DNA from: Qipengyuania sp. SS22
Lineage (GTDB): Bacteria > Pseudomonadota > Alphaproteobacteria > Sphingomonadales > Sphingomonadaceae
Length of the DNA: 64,000 nucleotides
Assembly (NCBI RefSeq): GCF_025736935.1
Contig: NZ_CP107048.1
Location: 1,612,001 to 1,676,000, forward strand
Reading direction: 5' to 3'
Both the position numbers and the translations under genes were made by a program. Under the pieces are notes generated by a model, which had not been told where the DNA came from, did not search any database, and saw nothing but the letters and a program-made list of their open reading frames with translations. Position 1 is the first letter of the stretch; every line of letters begins with the position of its first letter. Below are positions 19,856 to 28,565 of this stretch, piece by piece.

Positions 19856-21012
19856 CAGCGGAACACCGAAGCGGGTTCGGTCCGCAGCACATTGCGCAGC
19901 GCCAGCCAGCCGGTCAGCGCCAGGATCAGGAACACCGCGACCATGCTGATCAGCGGGATCTGCCAGGGAATATAGAACCCCTTGAAGGTCGGATTGGCGG
20001 AAAAGCCCCAGATGAAGAACACCGTCCCGAGCACGCCCAGCCCATAGCCGATCAGCCCGACCAGCCCCGCTTGTACCGCCACCATGCGGCGGATCTTGCG
20101 ATTGGTCACCCCGATCGCCTTGAGCGCGCCGAACTGTTTGATATTGTCGCGGATGAACAGGCTGAAGGTCAGCCCGACAATGGCCACGCCGACGATAAAG
20201 CCAAGCAGGACCGTAATCCCGAAATTGAGCGGGATACCCGTATTTTCGATGATGAAATCGATCCCGTCCTGCGCAAATTCGTCACGCGTCTGCGCCTTCA
20301 GCCCGGTCTCTCGTTCGATCCGTTCCGACAGTGCCTTGGCGTCGGCCGGGTCTTCTGCTCCGACCAGCACGAAGGACAGCCGGTTGCGCGTTCCGGGGAC
20401 GTAGTTCAGCGCCTGGCTGTATTTGGTGTAGAGCACCACCGTGCTGGTGAAGCTCGGCGTCGCATCGGCGATCCCGCGGATCACCGCGCGCTGGTCGTTG
20501 AGTTCGAGCCGCTCGCCGATCGGCGACTGGCCGGGGAACATGCGGGTCGTACCGACATCGTCGATGATCACGCTGCCGGGCTGCGACAGGACATCGGGTG
20601 AGCCTTCGATCATGCGCTTGGGCAGACCGATCAGCGTGGCATCGTCGACTCCGATCACTGCGACCCCTTCGAGGTCACCATCCTTGGTGCGTACGCTGGC
20701 TTGCGCCCGGATATGCGGCACGGCCCAGCCCACGCCGGGCACGCTGCGGACCTTGTCTAGCGCGGTGGAGGGCATGGCATAGGCGACGTCGGTGGTTCGG
20801 CTGACTGGATCCATGACCCAGATATCGGCGCTGGAGACATTGTATACGCCGCTGGCGCCGCGCTCGATAAGATTGACGAAAATGGTCAGCTGCTGGGTGA
20901 TCAGCAGCGTCGAAAACGCGATACCGAAGACCAGCCCATAGAACTTCTGGGCATCCCCGGTGAGCATCCTGATCGCGATCCAGAGCACGTTCGCTTGCCT
21001 TCGCCTGAGCAT
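19855..21012 (-). CDS. FtsX-like ABC transporter permease (DevC type)
   Basis: A 385-residue permease with one N-terminal and three C-terminal membrane segments around a large periplasmic domain, the FtsX/MacB/DevC topology. The periplasmic part contains SADIWVMDPVSRTTDVAYAMP. The C-terminal segments include FGITVLLGFIVGVAIVGLTF and the cytoplasmic coupling stretch QFGALKAIGVTNRKI. It is the first gene of the exporter operon and starts 10 bp from the tandem palindromic operator shared with the divergent TetR gene, so it is very probably repressed by that protein. Confidence 0.92.
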   Translation of the reverse strand: MLRRRQANVLWIAIRMLTGDAQKFYGLVFGIAFSTLLITQQLTIFVNLIERGASGVYNVSSADIWVMDPVSRTTDVAYAMPSTALDKVRSVPGVGWAVPHIRAQASVRTKDGDLEGVAVIGVDDATLIGLPKRMIEGSPDVLSQPGSVIIDDVGTTRMFPGQSPIGERLELNDQRAVIRGIADATPSFTSTVVLYTKYSQALNYVPGTRNRLSFVLVGAEDPADAKALSERIERETGLKAQTRDEFAQDGIDFIIENTGIPLNFGITVLLGFIVGVAIVGLTFSLFIRDNIKQFGALKAIGVTNRKIRRMVAVQAGLVGLIGYGLGVLGTVFFIWGFSANPTFKGFYIPWQIPLISMVAVFLILALTGWLALRNVLRTEPASVFR

Positions 21013-21022
21013 TCGTCCAATA

Positions 21023-21058
21023 TTGAACGATTGCGTTCAATTGAACGGAGGCGTTCAA
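21023..21058. promoter_or_regulatory. tandem TetR operators between repressor and exporter operon
   Basis: Two perfect 18-bp palindromes of form TTGAACG-N4-CGTTCAA abut at 21023-21040 (spacer ATTG) and 21041-21058 (spacer GAGG). They fill nearly all of the 47-bp gap between the divergent genes. The second spacer, with the preceding G, reads GGAGG (21047-21051) and lies 8 bases before the repressor's TTG start, so operator and ribosome binding site coincide. Confidence 0.88.
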
Positions 21059-21059
21059 A

Positions 21060-21713
21060 TTGTCAAGTAACGAAGCGAAACGTACCGGGCGTCCGGCCGA
21101 CGAGGCCAAGCGCGAGGCGATCCTGGCGGCAGCTGCGGCCAGCTTCTTCGAGCGTGGCTTTGCGGCCAGTTCGATCGAGCAGATCGCGGCCGATGCCGGC
21201 GTTTCCAAGGTCACGATCTACAACCGTTTCGGCGACAAGCGCGCGCTGTTCGCGGCGGCGGTCGAAATGGAATGCGAGCAGATGCGGGGCAGCTTGCAAG
21301 TGCCCGAGGTCGCCTCGGGCAGCCTGCGCGACCGGCTGACCGCCGTGGGCGAGGCCATGGTCGCCTTTACCTCGCGGCCCAAGATGGTCCAGTTCGACCG
21401 CCGCATCGCAGCAGAGACCGAGCATGACCCCGCGGTCGGTGCAGCCTTCCTGGAGGCCGGCCCCCATCGCATGAAGCAGTCTTTCGCGGCGCTGATCGCC
21501 GCCATGCACGAAGCGGGCGAAGTCGAGGTGGCGGACCCTGCACTCGCTGCCGAACAATTCGCCAGCATGTGCAAGGGTATGGGCGATCTCGAACGCCGCT
21601 TCGGCGCCCCCGTCGACCCGCAGCGCAATCGCAAACGGATCGCCGGCGCGGTCGAAGTGTTCTGCCGTGCCTATGCCAGCGACCCGGCCTGCGAGAGCGA
21701 AGCGGGAAGCTAG
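21060..21713 (+). CDS. TetR/AcrR-family repressor of the divergent exporter
   Basis: A 217-residue TetR-family regulator. The N-terminal HTH is SSIEQIAADAGVSKVTIYNRFGDKRALF, and a helical ligand domain follows. The TTG start at 21060 is supported by GGAGG 8 bases upstream, inside the second operator palindrome. Two perfect operator copies in the divergent gap indicate auto-repression and repression of the exporter operon until a ligand, plausibly an exported lipophilic compound, binds. The gene ends in a CTAG that also provides the stop of the convergent motB. Confidence 0.92.
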   Translation: MSSNEAKRTGRPADEAKREAILAAAAASFFERGFAASSIEQIAADAGVSKVTIYNRFGDKRALFAAAVEMECEQMRGSLQVPEVASGSLRDRLTAVGEAMVAFTSRPKMVQFDRRIAAETEHDPAVGAAFLEAGPHRMKQSFAALIAAMHEAGEVEVADPALAAEQFASMCKGMGDLERRFGAPVDPQRNRKRIAGAVEVFCRAYASDPACESEAGS

Positions 21714-22537
21714 TTCTCCAGCGAGATCGATATCCGGCGGTTGCGCGGGTCGGTGGGGTCGCCCGCAATCAGCGGTTCGGTATCGGCAACCCCCTCGATC
21801 CGGCGGAACCGCTCGCGCGAAATCCCGTGACGGATGAGATCCTGCCGCGTCGTTTCGGCGCGTCCGGCCGAAAGCGACCAGTTGTTGACCCGCGTCGGGT
21901 CGCGATATTTGAGCGCATCGGTATGGCCGCGCACAGTGATCTTGCCGCCTTCGGGCGCAATTGCCTCTGCGACGAGATCGAGCAGGTCGCGCGCATCGGT
22001 GGTGAGGACCGTCGTGCCGAGCGAGAACATCGAGAAATCCGCATCATCGACCAGATCGATCCGGATGCCGGTGGTGGTGTTGATCATCCGCACCTGGCCC
22101 ATCAGCCGCTTGAGCCGTTCGCGGTCAGCGACCGCTTCGGTTACGCGCTGCTGGATCCGCTTGATGCTCGCCGTGCCTTCCTTGGACCCGCCCGTCGCAT
22201 CGCGGGGAACGGTCAGGGTCTTGGTCCCGGTCTGCCCTGCGGCATGCGGGTAGTTATCGACGTCCACCAGCGAAGAACCGCCCAGAACGCCGTCCGCGCC
22301 CGCGCTTTGTTCCTTGGTCTTCACCAGCGTCGGAGTGAAGTAATCGGCCAGCCCCTTGCGCTGGTCCTCGGTGGTCGCGCCGAGTAGCCAGAGCAACAGG
22401 AAAAAGGCCATCATCGCGGTGACGAAATCGGCATAGGCGACTTTCCACGCGCCGCCATGATGACCCGCTTCGACGACGGTCACCTTCTTGACGATGATCG
22501 GGGCCGGATCGTTGCGCCCGGCGGCGGAGCTGGCCAT
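21710..22537 (-). CDS. motB: flagellar motor stator protein MotB
   Basis: A 275-residue stator subunit. A short cytoplasmic N-terminus precedes one membrane helix WKVAYADFVTAMMAFFLLLW, with the proton-binding aspartate at about residue 37. A plug/linker follows, then an OmpA-like peptidoglycan-binding domain (ITVRGHTDALKYRDP through GVADTEPLIAG). It follows motA after 1 bp, so the two are co-translated. MotB anchors the MotA channel to the wall and carries the ion. Confidence 0.95.
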   Translation of the reverse strand: MASSAAGRNDPAPIIVKKVTVVEAGHHGGAWKVAYADFVTAMMAFFLLLWLLGATTEDQRKGLADYFTPTLVKTKEQSAGADGVLGGSSLVDVDNYPHAAGQTGTKTLTVPRDATGGSKEGTASIKRIQQRVTEAVADRERLKRLMGQVRMINTTTGIRIDLVDDADFSMFSLGTTVLTTDARDLLDLVAEAIAPEGGKITVRGHTDALKYRDPTRVNNWSLSAGRAETTRQDLIRHGISRERFRRIEGVADTEPLIAGDPTDPRNRRISISLEN

Positions 22538-22538
22538 G

Positions 22539-23402
22539 TTACCGCCCTCGCAGCGCGTCGAGGAGTTCGTTCAGCCCGGGCCGCACGCTGTGGCCGAGCC
22601 CCGACCGCGCGCTTTCCACCACCAGCGGCTGCGGATGGCCATAGAGCGAGGCAATGATCACCTGCTTGACCGCGTGGAATATCTGCTCGTCCTGTTCGAG
22701 CACCTGCTTCAGCCGTCCCGCAAGCGGACCGACGATGCCATAGGCAAGCAGCACGCCGAGAAAGGTGCCGACCAGCGCGGCGCCGATCATCTTGCCGAGG
22801 ATTTCAGGCGGTTTGTCGATCGAGCCCATGGTCTTCACAACGCCCAGCACGGCGGCAACGATGCCCAGGGCGGGGAGCGCATCCGATAGTGTTTCGAGAT
22901 TGTGCTGCGGTTCGCGCAATTCGTGGAAATGCGTCTTCATCGCATTGTCCATGACCTCTTCGACCGCATGCGTTTCCAGCGTGCCGGAGGATACCACCAG
23001 CAGCGTCAGCGTGTCGCAGATCAGCGCGACCAGCGCGGTGTTCTTGAGCAAATTGGGATAAGCGCTGAACACGGTGGAATTTTCCGGTTCCTCGAGATGG
23101 CTTTCGAGCGCCACGGGTCCATCGTTCTTGAGCATGCGCATCAGCTGCGTGGTCAAGGCGATCGCATCGATATGGTCCTGCTTGTCGTGCTGGGGCCCCT
23201 TGAAGATCTTCCCGAATGCACGGCCGATCGCCTTCAGCCCGTCGAGCGAATTGCCCGCGACCATCGCGCCGATCGCGGCACCGCCGATGATCAGCATTTC
23301 ATAGGGCATGGCGGCCATCACCGGGCCCAGCGCGCCGCCGCTGAGCATGAAGCCGCCGAACACCATGACGAGCAGGACAACAATGCCGATAATCGCGTAC
23401 AT
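22539..23402 (-). CDS. motA: flagellar motor stator protein MotA
   Basis: A 287-residue four-helix stator channel subunit. The first helix is IIGIVVLLVMVFGGFMLSGG, helix 2 includes PYEMLIIGGAAIGAMVAGN, and a large cytoplasmic loop precedes helices 3-4 (ALPALGIVAAVLGVVKTMGS and IGAALVGTFLGVLLAYGIVG) that bear the conserved prolines. With MotB it converts proton flux into torque on FliG. It lies 26 bp after flgL and probably belongs to the long flgB-to-motB transcript. Confidence 0.95.
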   Translation of the reverse strand: MYAIIGIVVLLVMVFGGFMLSGGALGPVMAAMPYEMLIIGGAAIGAMVAGNSLDGLKAIGRAFGKIFKGPQHDKQDHIDAIALTTQLMRMLKNDGPVALESHLEEPENSTVFSAYPNLLKNTALVALICDTLTLLVVSSGTLETHAVEEVMDNAMKTHFHELREPQHNLETLSDALPALGIVAAVLGVVKTMGSIDKPPEILGKMIGAALVGTFLGVLLAYGIVGPLAGRLKQVLEQDEQIFHAVKQVIIASLYGHPQPLVVESARSGLGHSVRPGLNELLDALRGR

Positions 23403-23428
23403 TTGAAAAATTCCTTCGGAAGGCGCGA

Positions 23429-24346
23429 TCAGCGCAGCATTGAGAACAGCGAGAGATTGGCGAGGCGCACGAAGCTGGCCTGGGTCGCCTCGAGAACCGT
23501 CAGCGTCTCCTGCAGCCGGCTCATCGTGACCGCGATATCCGCACCGCCGACGCTCATGCGTTCGTCGGCAATGCGTTCGGTGTTGATTTCGCGGCGCTCG
23601 CTCATGAGATCGATCCAGTTGAGCCGCGCGCCGACAACGGTTTGCGCAGTGGTCACCTTTTCCAGCCCCCGGTCGAGATCGGCGAGCGCCGCCGAACTGG
23701 CATCGGCGGCCGCCTGGCCTCCGCCTGCCAGCGCTATCGCCAGCCCGTCGAGGACCGCGAACAGATCGGTAGGCCCGGATGCGGCGTCGAACTGGAAAAC
23801 TTCCGGCCCGGTCATTCCGGGGATCACCGATTGTCCTTCGCCGATTTCGAGCGGCGTGACGGCGGCAGTGCCGACGAATTGCACGCCATTGCCGCTGCCA
23901 TTGTCGATATAGGCCTTGCCCGCGGCCTGCCCCCCGAGGAGCGCGTGCCCCGTGATGTTGCGGCTGTTGCCGAGCAGCACGAGATTTTCGCGCAGGCTGG
24001 CCACTTCCACGCCGATGGCAGCGCGCTGGTCATCGTTGAGCGTGCTCACTGTCGCCTGCACGGCCAGTTCACGCACCCGCATGACAATATCGGCGATCGA
24101 GCCGAGCGTCTGGTCGGTAAGCGCGAGATCGGCCTCGGCGAGCTCCGAATTGCGGGTGTCGACGCTGGTAATGCGTTCGGTGCGCGCGAGCATCCGCAAC
24201 CGCGCCGCGGCCACGGGATCGTCCGAAGAGCGTTCGAACCGTTCGCCCGTCCCGATCTGCTGCTGCAGCGTTTCGGCCTGCGCGCGCAGGCTGCCGATCT
24301 GGCGCGTGCTGCGTTCATAGAACGCCCCGGTGCTGAGATTGATCAT
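23429..24346 (-). CDS. flgL: hook-filament junction protein FlgL
   Basis: A 305-residue flagellin-like protein. The N-terminal helix begins MINLSTGAFYERSTRQIGSL with RFERSSDDPVAAARLRML, and the C-terminal helix ends SFVRLANLSLFSMLR, the usual paired coiled-coil ends. It caps the hook with FlgK before the filament is assembled. Its ATG overlaps the stop of flgK by 4 bp. Confidence 0.92.
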   Translation of the reverse strand: MINLSTGAFYERSTRQIGSLRAQAETLQQQIGTGERFERSSDDPVAAARLRMLARTERITSVDTRNSELAEADLALTDQTLGSIADIVMRVRELAVQATVSTLNDDQRAAIGVEVASLRENLVLLGNSRNITGHALLGGQAAGKAYIDNGSGNGVQFVGTAAVTPLEIGEGQSVIPGMTGPEVFQFDAASGPTDLFAVLDGLAIALAGGGQAAADASSAALADLDRGLEKVTTAQTVVGARLNWIDLMSERREINTERIADERMSVGGADIAVTMSRLQETLTVLEATQASFVRLANLSLFSMLR

Positions 24347-25683
24347 CGCCCGATCCGCAGAAGAGTGTCGAAGATATCGCTGGCCGTCTGCATCGCGCGG
24401 CCCGAGGCCTGGAAGGCCTGCTGGAAGCGGATCAGATTGGCGGCCTCGGAGTCGAGATCGACCCCGGATTGCTGTTCGAGCGAGATGCGCGCGGAGGACG
24501 CGATCGTCTCCAGCGCGCTCTGCGTGACATTGCGCCCCGCGACCTTGCTCGACACGTCGAACAGGATCCCGCTGAGCTCCTGCGCGGGATCGAGCGCGGC
24601 CAGCGACTGGCGCAGCGCGTTGAGATTGGCATCGTCGCGGCTGGAGGCCCCCGCCCCTGCGGGCGCGGTCGCCAGACCGCGGCCCTCGCTCATGACGACG
24701 CGCAGCGCTCCGGCGGTACTGCCGGAGAAGATCGGTTGCCCCTGCGTGCCGTCGAGCGCGACGCCTGCGGCCTGCGCATTGTTCACCGCATCGGCGATGG
24801 TCGCCGCGACCGTATCGAGACGGGTGCGGACCGCCGCCAGTTCGGTCAGCGCGAGCGATGCGCCCGCGAGGCTCCCCGAACCCGGACTCACCGCCTGGCC
24901 GTCGACTGCGAAACTGAGCGTTCCGTCGGCAGCGGTGGCCGAGGACAGGGTCCCCGCAGTGCCGCCCTGGACGAAACTGCGCGGGGGATTGGTACCCAGC
25001 GAAACCGCAACGGTTCCGTCTGCGGCGAAGCTCGTCGTGAGCGCGGTGAAGCCCGACAGGCGTTCGAGCAATTGGTCGCGCTGGTCGAGCAGTGCCGCGC
25101 GGTCGCTGCTGCCGCTGCCGGCGCGCGTCAGCCGCAGGTTTACCCGCGCCAGTTCGCCGCCGATGATGTTGGCATCGGATATCTGCGCTTCGGCATCGAA
25201 CCGCAGGCCATCGCCCACCGCATCGAAACCCGAGGCGGTGATGTTGAACTTGTTCGCCAGCGTCGAGGCTTCGGCGACCACTGCGGCACGCCGCGACGGA
25301 TCGACCGGGTCGCCCGCAAGCTGCTGGAGCGCGGCTTCGAATTCTACGATCGAAGTGAACACGCCCGATTGTTCGAGCGCGCCTTCCATATTGCTCAGGC
25401 CCGTCAGTTCGACATTGGCGCGCTGGAGATCACCCGAAGTCCGGCGTACTTCGCCCTGCAGGAAGGCATCTGCATTGCGGCGAATTTCCGCAACGCGTGC
25501 GCCCGACAGCGAGATATCGCCGATCCGGCCCGCCCCGCCCGAGGCCGAGACTTCCTCGATCCGCAGGCTGCGCCGGACATAGCCGTCGCTCGACGCATTG
25601 GCGATGTTCTGCGCGGTGACGTCGAGCGCGCCGCGCGCCGCGCGTGCGCCGCTGGCGGCGATCGAGAGGAGATCGGAAGCCAT
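24343..25683 (-). CDS. flgK: hook-associated protein FlgK
   Basis: A 446-residue hook-associated protein 1, shorter than the ~550 residues of enteric FlgK. The N-terminus has the rod/hook signature (LLSIAASGARAARGALDVTA then ASSDGYVRR). The C-terminus (SGVDLDSEAANLIRFQQAFQASGRAMQTA) is the conserved terminal helix of axial proteins. The middle is Ala/Gly/Thr-rich and reduced in size. It starts one base inside the flgJ stop (TGATG). Confidence 0.93.
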   Translation of the reverse strand: MASDLLSIAASGARAARGALDVTAQNIANASSDGYVRRSLRIEEVSASGGAGRIGDISLSGARVAEIRRNADAFLQGEVRRTSGDLQRANVELTGLSNMEGALEQSGVFTSIVEFEAALQQLAGDPVDPSRRAAVVAEASTLANKFNITASGFDAVGDGLRFDAEAQISDANIIGGELARVNLRLTRAGSGSSDRAALLDQRDQLLERLSGFTALTTSFAADGTVAVSLGTNPPRSFVQGGTAGTLSSATAADGTLSFAVDGQAVSPGSGSLAGASLALTELAAVRTRLDTVAATIADAVNNAQAAGVALDGTQGQPIFSGSTAGALRVVMSEGRGLATAPAGAGASSRDDANLNALRQSLAALDPAQELSGILFDVSSKVAGRNVTQSALETIASSARISLEQQSGVDLDSEAANLIRFQQAFQASGRAMQTASDIFDTLLRIGR

Positions 25684-25988
25684 CAGCGGTCACCCTGCGG
25701 CAGGAAGCGCGCCAATTGCTGTTCGATCGCCTGGGCGAAGCCGAGCTGGCCGGATTCGGCCGTGACTTCCGCGAAACGCGCATCGCGCATCTCGCGGAAG
25801 GTTTCCTCGCCCTCGCCGCCGAACAGCTCGTTGCCGCCGAAATCGGTGCTACGCGCGCTCGACAGCATCTGCCGCAGCAGAATCGCTTCGAACTGCTGCG
25901 CAGCCTGCCGCAATTCCTCGCGGATCGGCGAGGCTTCACGCTCGGGCAGCGGTGTCGCACCGGCGATATTGATGGGGTAAGTCGTCAT
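25683..25988 (-). CDS. flgJ: rod-binding protein FlgJ, N-terminal domain only
   Basis: A 101-residue protein matching only the rod-capping half of FlgJ (AAQQFEAILLRQMLSSARSTDF and GGEGEETFREMRDARFAEVTAESG). The C-terminal glucosaminidase domain of enteric FlgJ is absent, as in many alphaproteobacteria. A separate lytic transglycosylase gene at 33811 probably provides the wall-opening activity. It overlaps flgI by 4 bp and flgK by 1 bp. Confidence 0.9.
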   Translation of the reverse strand: MTTYPINIAGATPLPEREASPIREELRQAAQQFEAILLRQMLSSARSTDFGGNELFGGEGEETFREMRDARFAEVTAESGQLGFAQAIEQQLARFLPQGDR

Positions 25989-27082
25989 ATGATCACGAGC
26001 TCCGCGGTCAGCGACCCGGCCTGTTTGAGGCCTTCGAGGATGGCGACCAGATCGGCCGGGCTTGCCCCCAGCGCGTTGAGTGCATCGACCACTTCGGCGA
26101 GCGAAGCGCCCGGGCCCACGCGCGACACCACACTGCCTTCTTGTCGCGCGGTGATCGTGCTGTCGGGTTCGAGCGCGGTCTGCCCGCGGCTGAAAGGTTC
26201 GGGCTGGACCACGAGCGGATTCTCGTCGATCCGCACCACCAGGCTACCGTGGCTGATGGCGGCGGGCGCCAGCCTTACCGCGCTGGAGATGACGATCGTG
26301 CCGGTCCGGCTGTTGATCACGACCTTGGCCGCGCGTTCGGCCGGGTTGATATCGAGCATTTCGATATCCGCCATGATTTGCGCGCGCGTGTTGGCACCCG
26401 GCGGCAGCATCAGCGCCAGCGTGACGCCGTCCTCGACCAGCGCCATGCCCGGATAGGCGGCATTGATCGCATCGCGCACACGCGAGATGGTGAGGAAGTC
26501 GGCCTGGTAAAGGTTCCAGCGCAGCACTTCGGTGAAATCGAAATTGCTCGCCACCGCCTGTTCGACGCTGGCGCCGTCGGCAATCCGGCCCACGGTCGGG
26601 ACATTGACGGTCAGCTTCGATCCGTCCTGCCCCGATACGCCGAGACCGCCGACCGCGAGGTTGCCCTGCGCCATCGCGTAGATCTGTCCGTCGGCGCCAT
26701 AAAGCGGCGTCATCACCAGCGCGCCGCCGCGCAGCGACTTGGCCTTGCCCATGGTCGAAACGGTCACGTCGATCCGCTGGCCGGGCTTGGCGAAGGCCGG
26801 CAGTTCGGCAGTGATGATTACCGCCGCCGCATTCTTGAGCGCGGGATTGACCCCCGGCGGAAGCTGCAGACCGAGACGACCCGATACGCCGCGCATGGCC
26901 TGGGTCGCATAGGCGAAATTGTCGTCGCCCGACCCGTCGAGCCCGACGACGATGCCATAGCCGGTCAGCTGGTTCGAGCGGACCGACTGGAACTGGCCGA
27001 GATCGCGCACGCGCTCGGCAGCTGCCGGGACCGGCAGCAGCGCGAGCAGGGCGAAGAAGAAGAGAGCGAAGCGGCGGATCAT
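25985..27082 (-). CDS. flgI: flagellar P-ring protein FlgI
   Basis: A 365-residue periplasmic ring protein with a Sec signal peptide (IRRFALFFFALLALLPVPAAAE). The mature start is ERVRDLGQFQSVRSNQLTGY, followed by GIVVGLDGSGDD, both diagnostic of FlgI. ATG 27082 is the signal-peptide start; the longer open frame upstream runs into flgH. FlgI forms the peptidoglycan ring bushing around the rod. It follows flgH by 11 bp. Confidence 0.95.
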   Translation of the reverse strand: MIRRFALFFFALLALLPVPAAAERVRDLGQFQSVRSNQLTGYGIVVGLDGSGDDNFAYATQAMRGVSGRLGLQLPPGVNPALKNAAAVIITAELPAFAKPGQRIDVTVSTMGKAKSLRGGALVMTPLYGADGQIYAMAQGNLAVGGLGVSGQDGSKLTVNVPTVGRIADGASVEQAVASNFDFTEVLRWNLYQADFLTISRVRDAINAAYPGMALVEDGVTLALMLPPGANTRAQIMADIEMLDINPAERAAKVVINSRTGTIVISSAVRLAPAAISHGSLVVRIDENPLVVQPEPFSRGQTALEPDSTITARQEGSVVSRVGPGASLAEVVDALNALGASPADLVAILEGLKQAGSLTAELVII

Positions 27083-27093
27083 GATGACTATCC

Positions 27094-27747
27094 TCAGAAG
27101 GGCGAAATCGCGCCGAAGAAGCGGGACAGCCAGCCTTCGCGGCTGGCGCGCTGGACCGAACCGGCGCCCGAATAGGAAATCCGCGCATCGGCCACCCGGA
27201 TCGACGGGATCCGGTTGTCCTGATCGATATCGGCGAGGCGGATGATGCCCGAAAGCTGCACCCATTCTTCGCCCTGGCTCAGTTGCATGACCTTTTCCCC
27301 GCGCACCAACGCCGTCCCGTTGGGTCGGACCTCGACAATGGTGACGGTCAGGTCGGCCCGGATCGAACTGGCTTGAGAAGCATCGCCCGAACCCTTGAAC
27401 GACGCGCGGCCCGAGGCATTAAGGTCGCTGTCGTCAATGCCGACGAATTCGGGCAGCGACAGGCCGATACTGCCGTCGCGCTTGGTCGAACCGCTGGTCG
27501 ATTTGGACGTCTGCGTCCGCTCGACCAGGGCGATGGTGACGATATCACCGATCCGCGCTGCGCGGTTGCCGTAATAGAGCGGCGCATAGCCGTGGCTGGC
27601 CTGGTAGATGGCCCCGTCGTGGTGGCGGGTCGGCGCGGCCTGGGGCGCGGGCGGAAGTACTGCAGCGAACCCTTCGGGGCGCGCGGAACCACCACCGCAG
27701 GCAGCCAGTGCGAGCGTCAGCGGGACAAGACAGAAAGCGGGTTTCAT
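27094..27747 (-). CDS. flgH: flagellar L-ring lipoprotein FlgH
   Basis: A 217-residue outer-membrane ring lipoprotein. The signal peptide ends in lipobox LAAC (FCLVPLTLALAACGGG). The mature protein has IYQASHGYAPLYYGNRAARIGDIVTIALVE and ends SREGWLSRFFGAISPF. ATG 27747 is preferred over 27762 because GAGGA lies 8 bases before it. FlgH forms the L ring that lets the rod cross the outer membrane. Confidence 0.94.
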   Translation of the reverse strand: MKPAFCLVPLTLALAACGGGSARPEGFAAVLPPAPQAAPTRHHDGAIYQASHGYAPLYYGNRAARIGDIVTIALVERTQTSKSTSGSTKRDGSIGLSLPEFVGIDDSDLNASGRASFKGSGDASQASSIRADLTVTIVEVRPNGTALVRGEKVMQLSQGEEWVQLSGIIRLADIDQDNRIPSIRVADARISYSGAGSVQRASREGWLSRFFGAISPF

Positions 27748-27758
27748 GGCGAACGTCC

Positions 27759-28547
27759 TCACAGGGTCTGGTTGGCGTTGCGCAGCATTTCGTCGACGGC
27801 GGAGACCATCTTCGAGCTGATTTCATAGGCGCGCTGGCATTCGATCATCTCGACCAGCTCCTCGACGATATTGACGTTCGAGGCTTCGAGCATGCCCTGG
27901 CGGATATTGCCGCGGCCGTTCTCGCCGCCCGGGGCCAGCTCGGCTGCGCCGCTGGCGGCGGTCTCGACGAGAAAGTTGTCGCCGATCGCCTGCAAGCCTG
28001 CGGGATTGGTAAAGCGGGCCACCTGGATCTGGCCGAGCTCGGCCGGTTCGGCCTCGCCGGGCATCGCTGCCGACACGGTGCCGTCGGGCGATACCGCGAC
28101 CGCGGTCGCGCCTTCGGGAATGGTGATCGCCGGCTGCACGGCATAGCCCTGCTGGGTGACCAGCTGCCCTTCGGCGGACTGGGTGAAATTACCTGCGCGG
28201 GTATAGCCGATGCGGCCACCGGGCAGTTCGACCTGGAAATAGCCGTCGCCGTCGAGCGCGAGGTCATAGGCGTTGCCAGTCGTGCTGAGCGCGCCCTGAG
28301 TCATGATCTGGCTGGTCGACTGGACCGCCACGCCGGTACCGAGATTGAGCCCGGTGGCATAAGCGGTTTCGCCCGATGAGCGCTGGCCCGCGACACGCGC
28401 ATCCTGATAGGCGAGCGTGGCAAAATTGGCGCGGTCGCGCTTGAAGCCGGTGGTGCCGACATTGGCCAGATTGTTGGCGATGACGCGCATGCGCGAATCC
28501 TGGGCCTCGAGCCCGGTACGGGCGACCTGAAGGGCTGAAGTGGGCAT
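27759..28547 (-). CDS. flgG: distal rod protein FlgG
   Basis: A 262-residue distal rod subunit of normal family length. It shows the rod N-terminal signature (VARTGLEAQDSRMRVIANNLANVGTTGFKR), the central IGYTRAGNFTQSAEGQLVTQQGY, and the C-terminal SNVNIVEELVEMIECQRAYEI helix. It lies in the flgBCDEFGHIJKL order, 18 bp after flgF. Confidence 0.96.
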   Translation of the reverse strand: MPTSALQVARTGLEAQDSRMRVIANNLANVGTTGFKRDRANFATLAYQDARVAGQRSSGETAYATGLNLGTGVAVQSTSQIMTQGALSTTGNAYDLALDGDGYFQVELPGGRIGYTRAGNFTQSAEGQLVTQQGYAVQPAITIPEGATAVAVSPDGTVSAAMPGEAEPAELGQIQVARFTNPAGLQAIGDNFLVETAASGAAELAPGGENGRGNIRQGMLEASNVNIVEELVEMIECQRAYEISSKMVSAVDEMLRNANQTL

Positions 28548-28565
28548 GGTCTATCCTTTCCCTGA

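Noticed and set aside
24469..25980. 503-residue plus-strand open frame opposite flgK and flgJ
   Set aside because: Antisense shadow crossing two real genes; no recognisable domain.
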